This document shows positions 36,190 through 47,400 of a stretch of 64,000 nucleotides of DNA, in pieces. The DNA is from Bacterioplanes sanyensis (GTDB taxonomy: Bacteria > Pseudomonadota > Gammaproteobacteria > Pseudomonadales > Oceanobacteraceae). Every line of letters starts with the position of its first letter. The stretch's first letter is position 1. Both the position numbers and the translations under genes were made by a program. Below the pieces are notes generated by a model. That model worked only from the letters and a program-made list of their open reading frames with translations, made no database searches and was not told the origin of the DNA. The stretch is from assembly GCF_014652515.1 (NCBI RefSeq), contig NZ_BMYY01000006.1, positions 124,001 to 188,000 on the forward strand, in the 5' to 3' direction.

Positions 36190-37533
36190 TTACAGTGCCC
36201 AGCGCAAGCCGATGGCTGCGGAGTTAACGTCCGTGGTCATTTCACCTTTTAAGCGCGCACCAGAGCTGGCCAGGTTGTTTTGGTCAATGTCACGTTGTTG
36301 TTGCAGTGTGTGTTGCAGGCCCGCATCCAGTGTGAGCTGCTCACTAAGCGCATAACTCAAGCCAACCGAAATCGCACGATAGTCGGCGAAGCCAAAGTCG
36401 ATGGTGACCTTGTCGTCATCAATGGGAGACTGATCCATCGCAACGCCTGAGCGCAGCTGCAGCTTGGGTGACAGTTGATAGCCGACACCGACCGCAATGC
36501 GATAGGACTCATTCCAGTCATACACTTGCGGTGCCGAGGCGAGAGCGGAGACGGTATTGTCGCGGCTGTCGATGGCCAGCTCCTGATAGCGTGACCACTT
36601 GGTCCAGGAGGCATCCGCTTGCCATGACCAATCGCCCGCCTGTTGGAAATAGCTCAAGTTAAGGGTTTCTGGCGTCACAATTTGCGTGCTGCCGTCTGCT
36701 TTACCCGCTTCCAAACCAGCCAACGACACCAGCGTGCTGGTTTGCTCGGGAAACGACACCGTCGCCGTACCGCTCAGCTCATGGACGATACGACTGCGGT
36801 AATGTAAGCCTAAGCGTGCATTGTCTGACAGGTGATAGAGAGCGCCGGCGGTAAAGCCAATGGCGGTATTGTCGCCTTCCATTTCAAACTTGCCATCCAG
36901 CTCGTCACTGCCTAATAGCGCGGGGTCAACGCCCAGTGCGGCACACGTGGCGGCGTCTTGTTGTGATAGGCAAAATGCGGGCGTATTGACGGCGACGGCG
37001 TTGTTAGCACTGAGGTATTGAATCACCATGCTGGCACCGAGATCCAGTTGCTCGTTGACGCTAAAGCCCAGTGCTAAACCAAGGTCAATACCGGTGATTT
37101 CGCTCTCTGTGACCTGATAACGGGCCACGGAGTCATCGCCAAAATCCGTGCCAGTGGCGAAGGGGGCGTTCAGGTAGATACCGGCGGCTAACCCTTCCCG
37201 TATTTGCCGCACCGCGTAGGCGGTGGGCAGTAAATCAAAGTTGTCTGCTTTGGCATCGCTGCCTTGAATCGGCACACTGCCATCCCCTGTGGTGGCGTCG
37301 CCGTCGAACTCGGATTGCACGGATACACCCGCTAGGTTAATGGCGATTTCATCCCCCGCTAGCAGCATGCTGGCGGGGTTGTAATAGGCGGCTGAAGCGC
37401 CTTCCCCCGAGGCTGCGCCACCGGAAAAAGCATTGCCTAGGCGCAAAGCGGACTGTTCGTCGACGTAATAGCCCTGGGCGAGGGAGGCGAGGGAGGCTAG
37501 CGAAAGGGCGATTGCTAGGTAAGATCGTTGCAT
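36190..37533 (-). CDS. FadL-family outer membrane transport protein
   Basis: A 447-residue barrel of the FadL/TodX family, which lets hydrophobic compounds such as long-chain fatty acids diffuse sideways through the wall. It has a signal peptide (AIALSLASLASLAQG), the hatch-like GNAFSGGAASGEGASAAYYN segment with the YYNPASM motif, LNAPFATGTDFG, and a C-terminal AAIGLRWAL. Substrate cannot be told from sequence, but fatty acids fit the acyl-CoA dehydrogenases elsewhere in the window. No PsrA-like palindrome precedes it. Confidence 0.9.
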   Translation of the reverse strand: MQRSYLAIALSLASLASLAQGYYVDEQSALRLGNAFSGGAASGEGASAAYYNPASMLLAGDEIAINLAGVSVQSEFDGDATTGDGSVPIQGSDAKADNFDLLPTAYAVRQIREGLAAGIYLNAPFATGTDFGDDSVARYQVTESEITGIDLGLALGFSVNEQLDLGASMVIQYLSANNAVAVNTPAFCLSQQDAATCAALGVDPALLGSDELDGKFEMEGDNTAIGFTAGALYHLSDNARLGLHYRSRIVHELSGTATVSFPEQTSTLVSLAGLEAGKADGSTQIVTPETLNLSYFQQAGDWSWQADASWTKWSRYQELAIDSRDNTVSALASAPQVYDWNESYRIAVGVGYQLSPKLQLRSGVAMDQSPIDDDKVTIDFGFADYRAISVGLSYALSEQLTLDAGLQHTLQQQRDIDQNNLASSGARLKGEMTTDVNSAAIGLRWAL

Positions 37534-37695
37534 TGTTATTTATTCTCTCAGTTATTATTTGATACGAAAGTACCGAAAAGTAGTCTCTAGGTAAATACTT
37601 TTGGCTGAGCTCGGCTGGCGTGTAATGCCATCAACAGCGATCATCGCAATGGCTGCCAGCACCGTCGACTGGTGGCATAATTTGGGTACGGCTCA

Positions 37696-38559
37696 ATGAC
37701 AACGGAACTTAGCTTGGTTAACTCAGGATTCAGTCCACTGGTGGTGGGTGCTGATCGCCCAGTGGGGCAGCATCTTATTCGCTTGCTGCAACAACAAGAT
37801 TTTTTATGCAAAGGCGTGACGTTGGAGTCGCGCGAGCGCCTGCCCGCCAGCAGCGGTATGCCGGTGATGATTTTGCTGCCATCCATGTGGCGGCCAGACG
37901 ACCTGCAACACATCCCGTATTGGCTGGATTTGGCGCAAGCCGAGGACATGCCCGTAATTTTGGTGTCGTCAATGACGGTCTTTAAAGCTGCGGTAGACAT
38001 CAGCTACAGCGAGCATGATGATGGGCATGATGATTCTCCGCTGGCGCTGCAGCTGTTACAGCTTGAGCAACAAGCCAGAGCTAACCCGAGGCATTTGATT
38101 ATTCGCCAGGCGCAAGGGTTTTCTTTGCAGGGCGGTGACTATGCCAGTGAATGGTTAAATCAGATGCGAGCGGAAGCAGTGCTCGAGTTTGATATGCAGC
38201 GCTTGTTTAACCCAACACCGGCGGATGATATTGCTGAGGTAGTGTTGGCGCTGTTAAAGCAAAGCTTGTGTGTGGATGGCTTGTGGGGTACTTATCACTT
38301 GGGAGGAGTTGAGCCGGTTTCTTCGTATGCCTTTGCTGAGGCGTTGTTGGCGGAAGCCAGCCAGTATGAAGATCTCAGTCATTTGAACTTGCGCTCACGC
38401 GAAGGCGGTATCATGCCGTCGATCTGGGCACCAATGAGCAACAACACCCTGCTGTTTCATACCTTTGGAGTGCAGCCCAAAGCCTGGAGGCAAGGGTTAA
38501 GTCGACTGGTACGGCGTTTTTATCGTGCAGATGAGGGGCGAGTAGGAGAAAAGGAGTAA
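37696..38559 (+). CDS. NAD(P)-dependent SDR/RmlD-like protein
   Basis: A 287-residue extended short-chain dehydrogenase-like protein. The N-terminal nucleotide fold reads PLVVGADRPVGQHLIRLL, a variant of the GxxGxxG loop. The region VSSMTVFKA matches the Ser-Thr of dTDP-4-dehydrorhamnose reductases (SSxxVF). The usual catalytic Tyr-x3-Lys is not evident, so enzyme activity is doubtful. The later part (TYHLGGVEPVSSYAFAEALL) is the typical sugar-nucleotide-binding segment. No other sugar gene is nearby. Confidence 0.75.
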   Translation: MTTELSLVNSGFSPLVVGADRPVGQHLIRLLQQQDFLCKGVTLESRERLPASSGMPVMILLPSMWRPDDLQHIPYWLDLAQAEDMPVILVSSMTVFKAAVDISYSEHDDGHDDSPLALQLLQLEQQARANPRHLIIRQAQGFSLQGGDYASEWLNQMRAEAVLEFDMQRLFNPTPADDIAEVVLALLKQSLCVDGLWGTYHLGGVEPVSSYAFAEALLAEASQYEDLSHLNLRSREGGIMPSIWAPMSNNTLLFHTFGVQPKAWRQGLSRLVRRFYRADEGRVGEKE

Positions 38560-38582
38560 CCGTGGGCAAATTACCCCACGGT
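38559..38582. terminator. Hairpin between convergent genes
   Basis: ACCGTGGG and CCCACGGT around an 8-base loop, overlapping the SDR gene stop region and the end of the next gene. No T tract. Confidence 0.45.
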
Positions 38583-39175
38583 CAAATAACTTTGAAGCTG
38601 CCAGATTCTTGGTACAGACGCATCAGTTTGTCGGTAATGATATTGCGGATGCCATCACACTCAAGCGATGACAGACCAGCCAACTCGCCGAGACGCAGGC
38701 GGTGCAAGTGCAGGCATGGCAACTTTTCATTGAACTCGCGTAAATCCCCCTTCATCAGCACTGGCAAGAACGGATCATCTGAGTTGGAACGACGCAGAAT
38801 TTGACGAATGCCCTCTTGGAAAGGAATCGGCACCGAACGCACCTTTTTGTTCTTGTGAGAAATCACCAAGTACAACCCTTTTTTGCCAATCAGGTTGCCC
38901 GGAATCACATGCAAACCAGTGGCTTGCACGGCATCGCGGTTCAAGTGGCTAAAGGTGTCGTGGAACGCGTAAGGGTCAGGCAGAATCACCATCTGACGGT
39001 TGGCTTCTTCGGGAAAGAAAATGCTGTAGTTGGTGTAAAGCTGACGCACAGACGTAGAGAACACACAAAAGCGGTTTTCAAACTGCTGAATAAAATCAAT
39101 GGCACGCTGGTGCTGGTGGAGCTTATCAAGGTCCCATACCAGATCGGCATTATTTTGTTGCACTGCAGGATTCAT
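38582..39175 (-). CDS. Conserved hypothetical protein, 197 residues
   Basis: A soluble-looking protein with no signal peptide. Visible segments are FSTSVRQLYTNYSIFFPEEA, VILPDPYAFHDTF, and a basic VISHKNKKVRSVPIPF followed by helices to SGSFKVI. I do not recognise the family. It stands alone; the 208 bases between its start and holA contain a 7-base inverted repeat (AACTGAC/GTCAGTT, 39287-39307). Confidence 0.7.
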   Translation of the reverse strand: MNPAVQQNNADLVWDLDKLHQHQRAIDFIQQFENRFCVFSTSVRQLYTNYSIFFPEEANRQMVILPDPYAFHDTFSHLNRDAVQATGLHVIPGNLIGKKGLYLVISHKNKKVRSVPIPFQEGIRQILRRSNSDDPFLPVLMKGDLREFNEKLPCLHLHRLRLGELAGLSSLECDGIRNIITDKLMRLYQESGSFKVI

Positions 39176-39383
39176 AGTCAGCCTCTCGTTGTTTCTCGAT
39201 GCCTACTCAAACAGCGTCAGCGGCATGCTGTGACATCTTAAGCGATTTTCCAATGATTGCTACGGTCTTTGCTGACCTCCGTCGCTAACTGACGCTTTTT
39301 GTCAGTTCCGGATACTCGCTAACCAGTGTTTAGTATAGGTGGTGCCGTGGCTCGGGTCTGTGAACCAGCCTGCAAGGCTGATG

Positions 39384-40388
39384 TTAAACCGCCCCCAGTC
39401 TGGTGCCGCACAGACAAGTGACCAATTCAGTCAGAAGCAGCCAAGGTGCGTCACCGCTGCCCTTGATGGCGTTGTCAGTCTTTTCCGCCAGACGCAGAGC
39501 GTCATGCAGCTGGGCCTGCGACAGTCGCTGCAGCGCCTTTTTATACGGCCCTTGCTGTCTTGGCCAAACGTTTTGCTGCTTAAACGCAGCGCTCAGCTGC
39601 TGGCCGGACTGACCGTGTAAGGCGATCAACTGGCGTATTTTGCGGTTCAGCGCCCCCAAAATCATGATGGCATCGACGCCTTCGCTGTGCAGATGTGACA
39701 ACATTCGACTGCTTTGGGCCAGATTGCCTTCTAAGCAGGCGTCGGCTAGACCAAAGGCGTCAAAACGTGAACTGTCGCCAATGGCCTCGGCGACCAGTTC
39801 TTCTGTTATTTGGGTGCTGCCCAGCAGCCGCAGTTTTTCAATTTCTTGTACTGCTGCCAGCAAGTTGCCCTCGGTTTGCTGCGCTAAGGCGGCCAGTGCC
39901 GCAGGCTCAGCATGCAAGCCGGCGGCGTGTAAGCGCCGTTGCAACCAGCCGTTGTATTGGCCGCGATCGATGGGCCAAATGGGTAAAAACACGCCCGCTT
40001 TATCCAGTGCTTGAAACCAGCTGCTGCGCTGCGCTTTGGCATCAATGCGAGGTAGCACCACCAGTAACAGGTTGTCTGGGTTCGGGTGCTCGGCTAAGGC
40101 CTGCAATGTGGCGCCTTTGTCGGACGGTTTGCCATTGGCAATGCGCACTTCCAGTATGCGGCGCGAGGCAAACAATGACATGGCGTTGGCTTCTTCACGC
40201 AAGCCTGACCAGTCAAAGCCAGCTTCGGCATGAAACAGCTCGCGTTCTTCGATGCCTTGCTGACGCGCCGCCGCGCGAATGCTGTCGCAGGCTTCCATCA
40301 CCAGCAAGGGGTCATCTCCCGACACCACATAGCAAGATGCCAGTGTTTTTTGCAGATGATCGTGCAGCTGGTCTTGACGTAGCTTCAT
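39384..40388 (-). CDS. holA: DNA polymerase III delta subunit
   Basis: A 334-residue clamp-loader subunit that opens the beta clamp. It begins [20 protein letters not shown], with VSGDDPLLVMEA and the clamp-binding loop region AMSLFASRRILEVRI; the C-terminal helical collar includes RFDAFGLADACLEGN. It starts on the last bases of lptE (40385-40388), in the widely conserved leuS-lptE-holA order. Confidence 0.95.
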   Translation of the reverse strand: MKLRQDQLHDHLQKTLASCYVVSGDDPLLVMEACDSIRAAARQQGIEERELFHAEAGFDWSGLREEANAMSLFASRRILEVRIANGKPSDKGATLQALAEHPNPDNLLLVVLPRIDAKAQRSSWFQALDKAGVFLPIWPIDRGQYNGWLQRRLHAAGLHAEPAALAALAQQTEGNLLAAVQEIEKLRLLGSTQITEELVAEAIGDSSRFDAFGLADACLEGNLAQSSRMLSHLHSEGVDAIMILGALNRKIRQLIALHGQSGQQLSAAFKQQNVWPRQQGPYKKALQRLSQAQLHDALRLAEKTDNAIKGSGDAPWLLLTELVTCLCGTRLGAV

Positions 40389-40885
40389 GGCGTATCGAGC
40401 TGGGTAAACTGCAGTCGGCGTAGCAACTGGCTAGCAAGTTCTTGGTGCAATGCCTGGTGCTGCTCGTGCTCAGTATTGGCGGTGCCGGTGACATTATTAA
40501 TGTCGTTAGCAAAGATGCGCCGGGCTTCCAGCTCGTAGACCACTTCGCTGTCTTGGCTCGGGCGCAGCAGACGAGCGCTCAATCTGCCATTGAGTTCGTA
40601 TTCTGACACCTGGCCATCCTCGCCCACAGACAGCTCGCGGCGCTCTATCACAGGCGCATTGACCCACAGCTGCACCGGCGCATCGCTGGCGCTTTGGGTT
40701 AGCAGCACGCCGCTGTATTCCAGCTGCAAACGCAAATACTGGTTAAAGCGGTTGCTGGCCTGGCTGTTCAGGTGCATGACTTGCAGCGCCGGTGACAGTT
40801 CGGTGGTGCCGCGTAGCTGCCAGCCGCAGCCTGATAATATCAGGCTGGCCAGCAGCATCAGCGCGGTGAAAGCGTTAGTTCGCAA
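40385..40885 (-). CDS. lptE: LPS-assembly lipoprotein LptE
   Basis: A 166-residue outer-membrane lipoprotein that plugs LptD. The signal and lipobox are [13 protein letters not shown], then [11 protein letters not shown], the conserved mature N-terminus. It overlaps leuS by 11 bases at its start and holA by four at its end, so all three are translated from one message. Confidence 0.95.
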   Translation of the reverse strand: MRTNAFTALMLLASLILSGCGWQLRGTTELSPALQVMHLNSQASNRFNQYLRLQLEYSGVLLTQSASDAPVQLWVNAPVIERRELSVGEDGQVSEYELNGRLSARLLRPSQDSEVVYELEARRIFANDINNVTGTANTEHEQHQALHQELASQLLRRLQFTQLDTP

Positions 40886-43469
40886 CGATGTTCACCAGCT
40901 TGCCAGGTACCACAATCACTTTGCGCACGGTTTTGCCATCGATCTGCTTTTGCACCGCGTCGTTGGCCATGGCCATGGCTTCCAGCTCGTCTTTGCTAGC
41001 GTTGGCTGAGGCTTCCAGCTTGGCGCGTACCTTACCGTTAACCTGCACCACCAGTTGAATGCTGTCTTTCACCAGTGCATCTTTATCAACAGCGGGCCAA
41101 TCGGCATCCAATACCAGACCTGTTTGGCCAAAGGCTTGCCAGATCACCTGACAGATATGCGGCGCAATCGGGCTTAGCATGCGCACGATGGCCTGCAAAC
41201 CTTCATACACTACAGCAGCACCTTGGCCTTGGCTGCGATCGGCCTTTTGCAAGGTGTTCATCAGCTCCATGATGGCGGCGATGCCGGTATTAAAGTGGTA
41301 GCGACGGCCAACGTCATCGCTGACCTTGGCAATGGTTTCATGCACTTTGCGGCGTACGTCTTTTTCGTCCTTGCTCAGAGAGGTGGTATCAACGGCTGCT
41401 GGCAGGCCATTGCTGACCAGCTCATGGGCCAAGCGCCATACGCGTTGCAGGAACTTCTGTGCGCCTTGAACGCCGTTTTCTGACCACTCCAGGGTTTGTT
41501 CTGGGGGCGCGGCGAACATGGTGTACAAACGCACGGTGTCGGCGCCGTAAATGTCGATGGCTTCTTGTGGGTCCACGCCGTTGTTTTTCGACTTGGACAT
41601 TTTAATCATGCCCTCGTGGGTCAGCTCCTTGCCGTTCCACACAGCTTTGACCAAGCGGCCTTTGTCATCGCGTTCGACTTCGACATCTTTCGGTGCGACA
41701 TATTCTTTGCCGCCTTTGTCGTTTTGGTAGCTGAACGCATCGGCCAACACCATGCCTTGGCACAGCAAGCTGGCAAAAGGTTCATCGCCCTTCACCAAGC
41801 CAACGTCACGCATCAGCTTGTGGAAGAAACGCGCGTATAACAGGTGCAAGATGGCGTGCTCAATGCCGCCGACATATTGGTCCACTGGCAGCCAGTAATC
41901 GGCCTCAGTCGGATCCACCATCTGGCTGTCGTCCCACGGCGAGCAGTAGCGAGCGTAATACCAAGACGATTCCATAAAGGTGTCGAAGGTATCGGTTTCG
42001 CGGAATGCGGCTTCGCCTTCAAATTCGATGTTTTCGAACTCAGGGTTGTTTTTAATCGGGCTGTTAACGCCGTCCATGACCACATCGGTTGGCAGTTCAA
42101 CCGGCAGCATGTCTGCTGGCGTCGGAACTTGCTCGCCGTTGGCTTTGTTGATCATAGGCACTGGGGTGCCCCAATAACGCTGGCGGCTAACGCCCCAATC
42201 GCGCAGGCGATAGTTGGTTTTTACCTGGCCTTTGCCGGCAGCGGTTAACCATTTGGCAATGGCATCAAAGGCGGCATCAAATTCCAGACCGTCAAACTCA
42301 CCTGAGTTCACCAACCTGCCTTTTTCGGTAAAGGCCGCTTCTGCCAAGTTAATGTCTTCACCCTGATTGTCAGGTGAAGAGACCGGCTCAATCACCTGAG
42401 TGATTTCCAAGCCGTATTTTTGCGCAAATTCAAAGTCACGCTGATCGTGGGCGGGCACGGCCATCACAGCACCGGTGCCGTAATCCATCAGTACAAAGTT
42501 GGCGACCCAGATCGGCACTTCTTTGCCAGAAATTGGGTGAATCGCCGTCATACCGGTGGCGATGCCTTTTTTCTCCATGGTGGCAATGTCCGCCTCAGCG
42601 GTACCGCCTTTTTTGCACTCTTCGATAAATGCGGCCAGCTCGGCGTTGCTTTCAGCAGCTTCGGCGGCCAGCGGGTGGCCAGCGGCGACGGCCACGTAGC
42701 TCACACCCATTAAGGTATCTGGACGAGTGGTATAGACCTCCAACGTGTCTTGTCGATCCTTAAGACCAAAGTGCAACTCAACGCCCTGGCTCTTACCAAT
42801 CCAGTTGCGCTGCATGGCCACCACTTGCTCTGGCCAGCCTTCCAGTTGGTCTAAGTCATTCAGCAGTTCTTCGGCATAGTCGGTAATGCGAATAAACCAC
42901 TGTGGAATTTCTTTGCGTTCAATCGGGGTATCGCAGCGCCAGCAGCAGTTGTCGATGACCTGCTCATTGGCCAATACGGTTTTATCGTGTGGACACCAGT
43001 TCACCGCCGACACTTTTTTGTAGGCTAGGCCTTTTTCGACCAGCTGAGTGAAGAACCACTGCTCCCAGCGGTAATACTCAGGTTTGCAGGTGGCCAGTTC
43101 GCGGCTCCAATCATAGCCAAAGCCCAGCGATTTCAGCTGGCCTTTCATGTAGGCGATGTTTTCATCGGTCCACTTGCCAGGTGCGGTGTTGTTTTTGATG
43201 GCGGCGTTTTCTGCCGGCAGACCAAAAGCATCCCACCCCATTGGCTGCATGACGTTTTTGCCCTGCATGCGCTGGTAGCGGGAGATCACATCACCAATGG
43301 TGTAGTTACGCACGTGACCCATGTGTAGTCGACCGCTGGGATAAGGAAACATGGATAGGCAGTAGAACTTTTCTTTGTTGGTGTCGACGACGGCCTTAAA
43401 CACCTGGTTCTCTTCCCACTGCTGCTGCACAGTGGCTTCAATTTCCTGCGGTTGATAGGTCTCTTGCAT
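40875..43469 (-). CDS. leuS: Leucyl-tRNA synthetase
   Basis: An 864-residue class I synthetase. It has the HIGH-type motif [15 protein letters not shown], the CP1 editing domain with [20 protein letters not shown], and the KMSKS loop [15 protein letters not shown]. The C-terminal domain ends [20 protein letters not shown] 43469 ([18 protein letters not shown]) matches the E. coli start; 43472 is equally possible and no clear ribosome site decides. Confidence 0.97.
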   Translation of the reverse strand: MQETYQPQEIEATVQQQWEENQVFKAVVDTNKEKFYCLSMFPYPSGRLHMGHVRNYTIGDVISRYQRMQGKNVMQPMGWDAFGLPAENAAIKNNTAPGKWTDENIAYMKGQLKSLGFGYDWSRELATCKPEYYRWEQWFFTQLVEKGLAYKKVSAVNWCPHDKTVLANEQVIDNCCWRCDTPIERKEIPQWFIRITDYAEELLNDLDQLEGWPEQVVAMQRNWIGKSQGVELHFGLKDRQDTLEVYTTRPDTLMGVSYVAVAAGHPLAAEAAESNAELAAFIEECKKGGTAEADIATMEKKGIATGMTAIHPISGKEVPIWVANFVLMDYGTGAVMAVPAHDQRDFEFAQKYGLEITQVIEPVSSPDNQGEDINLAEAAFTEKGRLVNSGEFDGLEFDAAFDAIAKWLTAAGKGQVKTNYRLRDWGVSRQRYWGTPVPMINKANGEQVPTPADMLPVELPTDVVMDGVNSPIKNNPEFENIEFEGEAAFRETDTFDTFMESSWYYARYCSPWDDSQMVDPTEADYWLPVDQYVGGIEHAILHLLYARFFHKLMRDVGLVKGDEPFASLLCQGMVLADAFSYQNDKGGKEYVAPKDVEVERDDKGRLVKAVWNGKELTHEGMIKMSKSKNNGVDPQEAIDIYGADTVRLYTMFAAPPEQTLEWSENGVQGAQKFLQRVWRLAHELVSNGLPAAVDTTSLSKDEKDVRRKVHETIAKVSDDVGRRYHFNTGIAAIMELMNTLQKADRSQGQGAAVVYEGLQAIVRMLSPIAPHICQVIWQAFGQTGLVLDADWPAVDKDALVKDSIQLVVQVNGKVRAKLEASANASKDELEAMAMANDAVQKQIDGKTVRKVIVVPGKLVNIVAN

Positions 43470-43568
43470 CATGGTGATCTGTGTTGTTTGGGTGAAGAAA
43501 AAAGAGTCAGCAGTGTACCGCAATGGCGCCAGAGGGGCTATGCCGTGGCGTTGCCAGCAAGGGGTGCC

Positions 43569-43589
43569 GCTGGCTTGACTCAAGTCAGC
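43569..43589. promoter_or_regulatory. Near-perfect 21-base palindrome between leuS and the cytochrome gene
   Basis: GCTGGCTTGA and TCAAGTCAGC arms around one central C, 9 of 10 pairs matched. It contains TTGACT (43575-43580), a possible -35 for the rightward gene, but no -10 at the right distance was found. A divergent-promoter operator is likely by position; the regulator is unknown. Confidence 0.4.
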
Positions 43590-43736
43590 TTTGCTGATGA
43601 TTTTATGATCCCGCTTTCGTCGCTCCCTTGGCCCACTCGGTCAATCGTCGTAATGTGGCCGCCGTGAATAGGGTTGCAGTCAAGGGCGAGTAATCGCCCA
43701 TGCAGCATGATTTCGGCAATGGAAGTACATGACGAG

Positions 43737-44390
43737 ATGAGTAAAAAATATACTGCCAGGGTACGCCTAGCGTCTTTCGTTGTGGCTGCGATGGTCTGGG
43801 TAATATCGCCTGCAAAGGCGCAAACGGTAGAGCAGCTGCTGCAGGAAATGGCAGCCATTGAGCAAGATGCCAGCGCCCGTCAACAGGCCCTAAAAGATGG
43901 CGAAGAGCGTGCGCAATTATGTTTTCGCTGTCATGGCCAGGACGGCAACAGCAAGCGTGATTACATTCCCAACTTGGCCAGCCAGAACGCTGCCTACTTA
44001 TTTACTCAGTTCGAGAAGTTTGCCAATGGCGAGCGCCAAGACTACGTCATGAGCACGCTGGCAAAGCATCTTTCGGCCGATGATCGCATTGATATTGCGC
44101 TGTATTTTTCCGAGCGTGAGGTCGAGCCGCGTGAGCCGCAAGTGGAAGCCAGTGCTGCCGGTGAGCGTATTTACAATTCGGTGTGTTTTGCGTGTCACGG
44201 CAAAGAAGGTCACGGCAGTGCCAGCTATCCCCGCATTGCCGGTCAGCCTTATGAGTTTTTAGAAACGACTTTGCTGAAGTTTTTGCACAACGACCCGAGT
44301 CGTGCCAACTCGCCTATGATCGCGGTGATGAAGAACCTCGACGAGCAGCAAGTCAAAGACGTGGCAGCCTACGTGGCGCATATGCCTTGA
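43737..44390 (+). CDS. Diheme cytochrome c4
   Basis: A 217-residue periplasmic electron carrier. Signal peptide about 1-29 (VVAAMVWVISPAKAQ) is followed by two heme-binding CxxCH sites, LCFRCHGQDG and VCFACHGKEG, each in one cytochrome c fold. A Met ligand for each heme is plausible (YVMSTL, NSPMIAVM). ATG 43737 is preferred; an upstream ATG 18 bases earlier is in frame. It probably feeds a terminal oxidase not present here. Confidence 0.9.
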   Translation: MSKKYTARVRLASFVVAAMVWVISPAKAQTVEQLLQEMAAIEQDASARQQALKDGEERAQLCFRCHGQDGNSKRDYIPNLASQNAAYLFTQFEKFANGERQDYVMSTLAKHLSADDRIDIALYFSEREVEPREPQVEASAAGERIYNSVCFACHGKEGHGSASYPRIAGQPYEFLETTLLKFLHNDPSRANSPMIAVMKNLDEQQVKDVAAYVAHMP

Positions 44391-44438
44391 TGCCATTCTG
44401 ATACACTGTCGCACCTTTCAATGGATGGCGGGGGCGAC

Positions 44439-47400
44439 ATGTCTGACTCCAGTTCAACGCACGTCAGTTCAACCCACAATAGCGAGCCAGGTTGGCGCTT
44501 TTGGATTGATCGTGGCGGTACCTTTACCGATATCGTCGCGACGACGCCAGACGGTCAGCAGCTGGTTCATAAGCTGCTGTCGGAAAATCCTCAGCACTAT
44601 GCCGATGCCGCCATCGAAGGCATTCAGCAACTGCAATCTCAGTGGCCACAGCTGCCCAATCGCATCAGCGAAGTGCGCATGGGCACCACAGTGGCGACTA
44701 ACGCCTTGCTAGAGCGGCGTGGCCAGCCGACCGTGTTGCTGGTTTCTCAGGGGTTACGCGATCAGCTGCAAATTGGTTACCAAGCGCGGCCCGAAATTTT
44801 TGCCCTGCACACGCCGCAGCCAACGCCGCTATATGAACGGGTGTACGAAGTGCCTGAGCGCGTGTTAGTCGATGGCACGGTGGAATTGGCTTTAGACGAA
44901 GAAGCCTGCTGGCTACAGCTACAAGAAGCCCATCGCCAAGGTTATCGCGCCATCGCGGTGGCGCTGATGCATGCCTATAAATACCCCGAACACGAGCAAC
45001 GCCTAGGCGAGCTGGCGCGTGCGGCCGGATTTGAACAGGTGTCGCTCAGTCATGAGGTCAGCCCACTGATTAAACTGGTGGCGCGTGGTTCAACCACCGT
45101 CGCCGATGCGTATTTATCGCCGGTGCTCAAACGCTACGTGGAACAAGTACGCCGGGCACTGCCGGGCGTGGATGTGCAGTTTATGCAGTCCAATGGCGGG
45201 CTGACGTCGCCGGCTCAATTTGCTGGCAAAGATGCGGTATTGTCAGGCCCTGCCGGCGGTGTGGTGGGCATGGTCAAGACCGCCTGCGCCGACGGTTTTG
45301 ATCGCATTATTGGTTTTGATATGGGCGGCACCTCCACCGATGTCAGCCACTACGGCGGTGAGCTGGAGCGCGACACTGAAACCCTAATAGCGGACGTGCG
45401 CTTGCGTGTGCCCATGATGAGCGTGCACACCGTCGCCGCGGGCGGCGGCTCTGTGGTGCAGTTTCGTGATGGCCGTTTGCAAGTAGGGCCGGAATCGGCC
45501 GGTGCTTACCCCGGGCCGGCCTGTTATCGCAATGGCGGCCCGCTGACCGTGACGGACTGCAATCTGCTGCTGGGTCGCATTCAGGCCGAGCACTTCCCAG
45601 CCATCTTCGGCCCGCAGCAAAATCAGCCTGTGGATGTTGAAGGTGTGCAGCAGCAATTCGAGCAGCTGGCGCACAGCGTCAGTGTGGAATCGGGTCGTGA
45701 TTACAGTCCGGAGGCGCTGGCCGAAGCTTTTCTTACTGTTGCCGTCGATAACATGGCCGCCGCGATACGCAAAATATCGGTGCAGCGTGGTCATGATTTG
45801 GCCTCCTACGTGCTCAACGCCTTTGGTGGCGCAGGCGCACAGCATGCGTGCCAAGTGGCCCAAGCGTTGGGCATTGAGCAAGTGTATTTGCACCCGCAAG
45901 CGGGCGTGCTGTCGGCTTACGGCATTGGTCTGGCCGAACAGCGCTGGCTGGCCGAAAAGTCGATGGATGTGCCACTGGCACAGTTGGCTCAAGATTCCCG
46001 TGCAGCTGAACAGGTGTTAGAAGCATTATGGCAAGACTATTTGCACCAGCCGGGCAGTGATACCTCAGCGGTGAAACAGGTGCGCTTGTATTTGCGCTAT
46101 GAAGGGGCGGATACGCCCTTGTTGGTGGCCTATGGCGATGCCGCTACCATGCAGCAAGCGTTTGAGCAGCAACACCGCCAGCTGTACGGCTTTATCAATG
46201 AGCAGCGCGCCATCGTGGCCGATGCGCTGCAGCTGGAATGCATTGCCGGTGGCGAGGATGCAGCCCCGGTATCAGGGCCTGCCCCCGCTCAAACTGTGCT
46301 ACCCAGCACAGTGCGCATGCATTGTCAGGGGCAATGGTGCGAGGTGCCGGTGTATGCGCGCTCAAGTATTGCTGAAGGTGAGCCGCTGCAAGGCCCGGCG
46401 CTGTTAACGGAGCGCACTTCCACCATCGTGCTTGAGCCTGGTTGGCAACTGCAATGCCTGGCCAGCGGTGCCTTACTGCTAACGCAACAGCAAGCAAAGC
46501 AGCCAAAGGTCACAGACACAGAGCGTGACCCGTTGCGGCTTGAACTGTTCAGCCACTTGTTTATGTCGGCAGCCGAGCAAATGGGCGTGGTGCTGGAGCA
46601 AACCGCCAGCAGCGTGAACATTAAAGAGCGGTTAGATTTTTCTTGCGCTGTGTTTGATCAGCACGGCAACTTGGTGGCCAACGCACCGCACATTCCGGTG
46701 CACCTAGGCTCAATGAGCGACAGCATTCGCGTGGTGATACAAGGGCAACCCGACATGCGCCCGGGCGATGCTTTTGTATTGAATACGCCCTACAACGGTG
46801 GCACGCATCTGCCCGACATTACCGTCGTGAAACCTGTATTTACCGACGGTGCCAACCCCGCATTTTACGTGGCGGCGCGCGGCCATCATGCTGATATCGG
46901 TGGCATTAGCCCAGGTTCCATGCCGGCGGAATCGAGCCATATTGAGCAAGAAGGCGTGCTGCTGGATAACCTGCTGTTGATGCGTGATGGTGCGTTGCAG
47001 GAGCAAAGCATTCGCGCCGCCTTGGCTAACACCCGTTACCCGGCACGCAATCCAGAGCAGAACATTGCAGATTTATCCGCACAGCTGGCGGCCTGTGAAA
47101 AAGGCGCGCAAGAGTTGCTGCGCTTATGCCAACAATATGGCGAAGCCACGGTGCAGGCGTATATGGGCTATGTGCAAGACAACGCTGCCGAAGTGCTATC
47201 GCAGGCGTTAATGTCGCTGGCGGATGGCCAGTTTAGCTGTGACATGGACGATGGCAGTCGCATCCAGGTGGCCATTCAAATCGACCGCCAGCAGGGGAGG
47301 GCATGCATAGATTTTAATGGCACAGGCTACCGGCCTGATCAGCTGCAGCATCCGGGTAACTTTAATGCGCCCACCTCCGTCGTGCATGCCGCTGTGCTGT

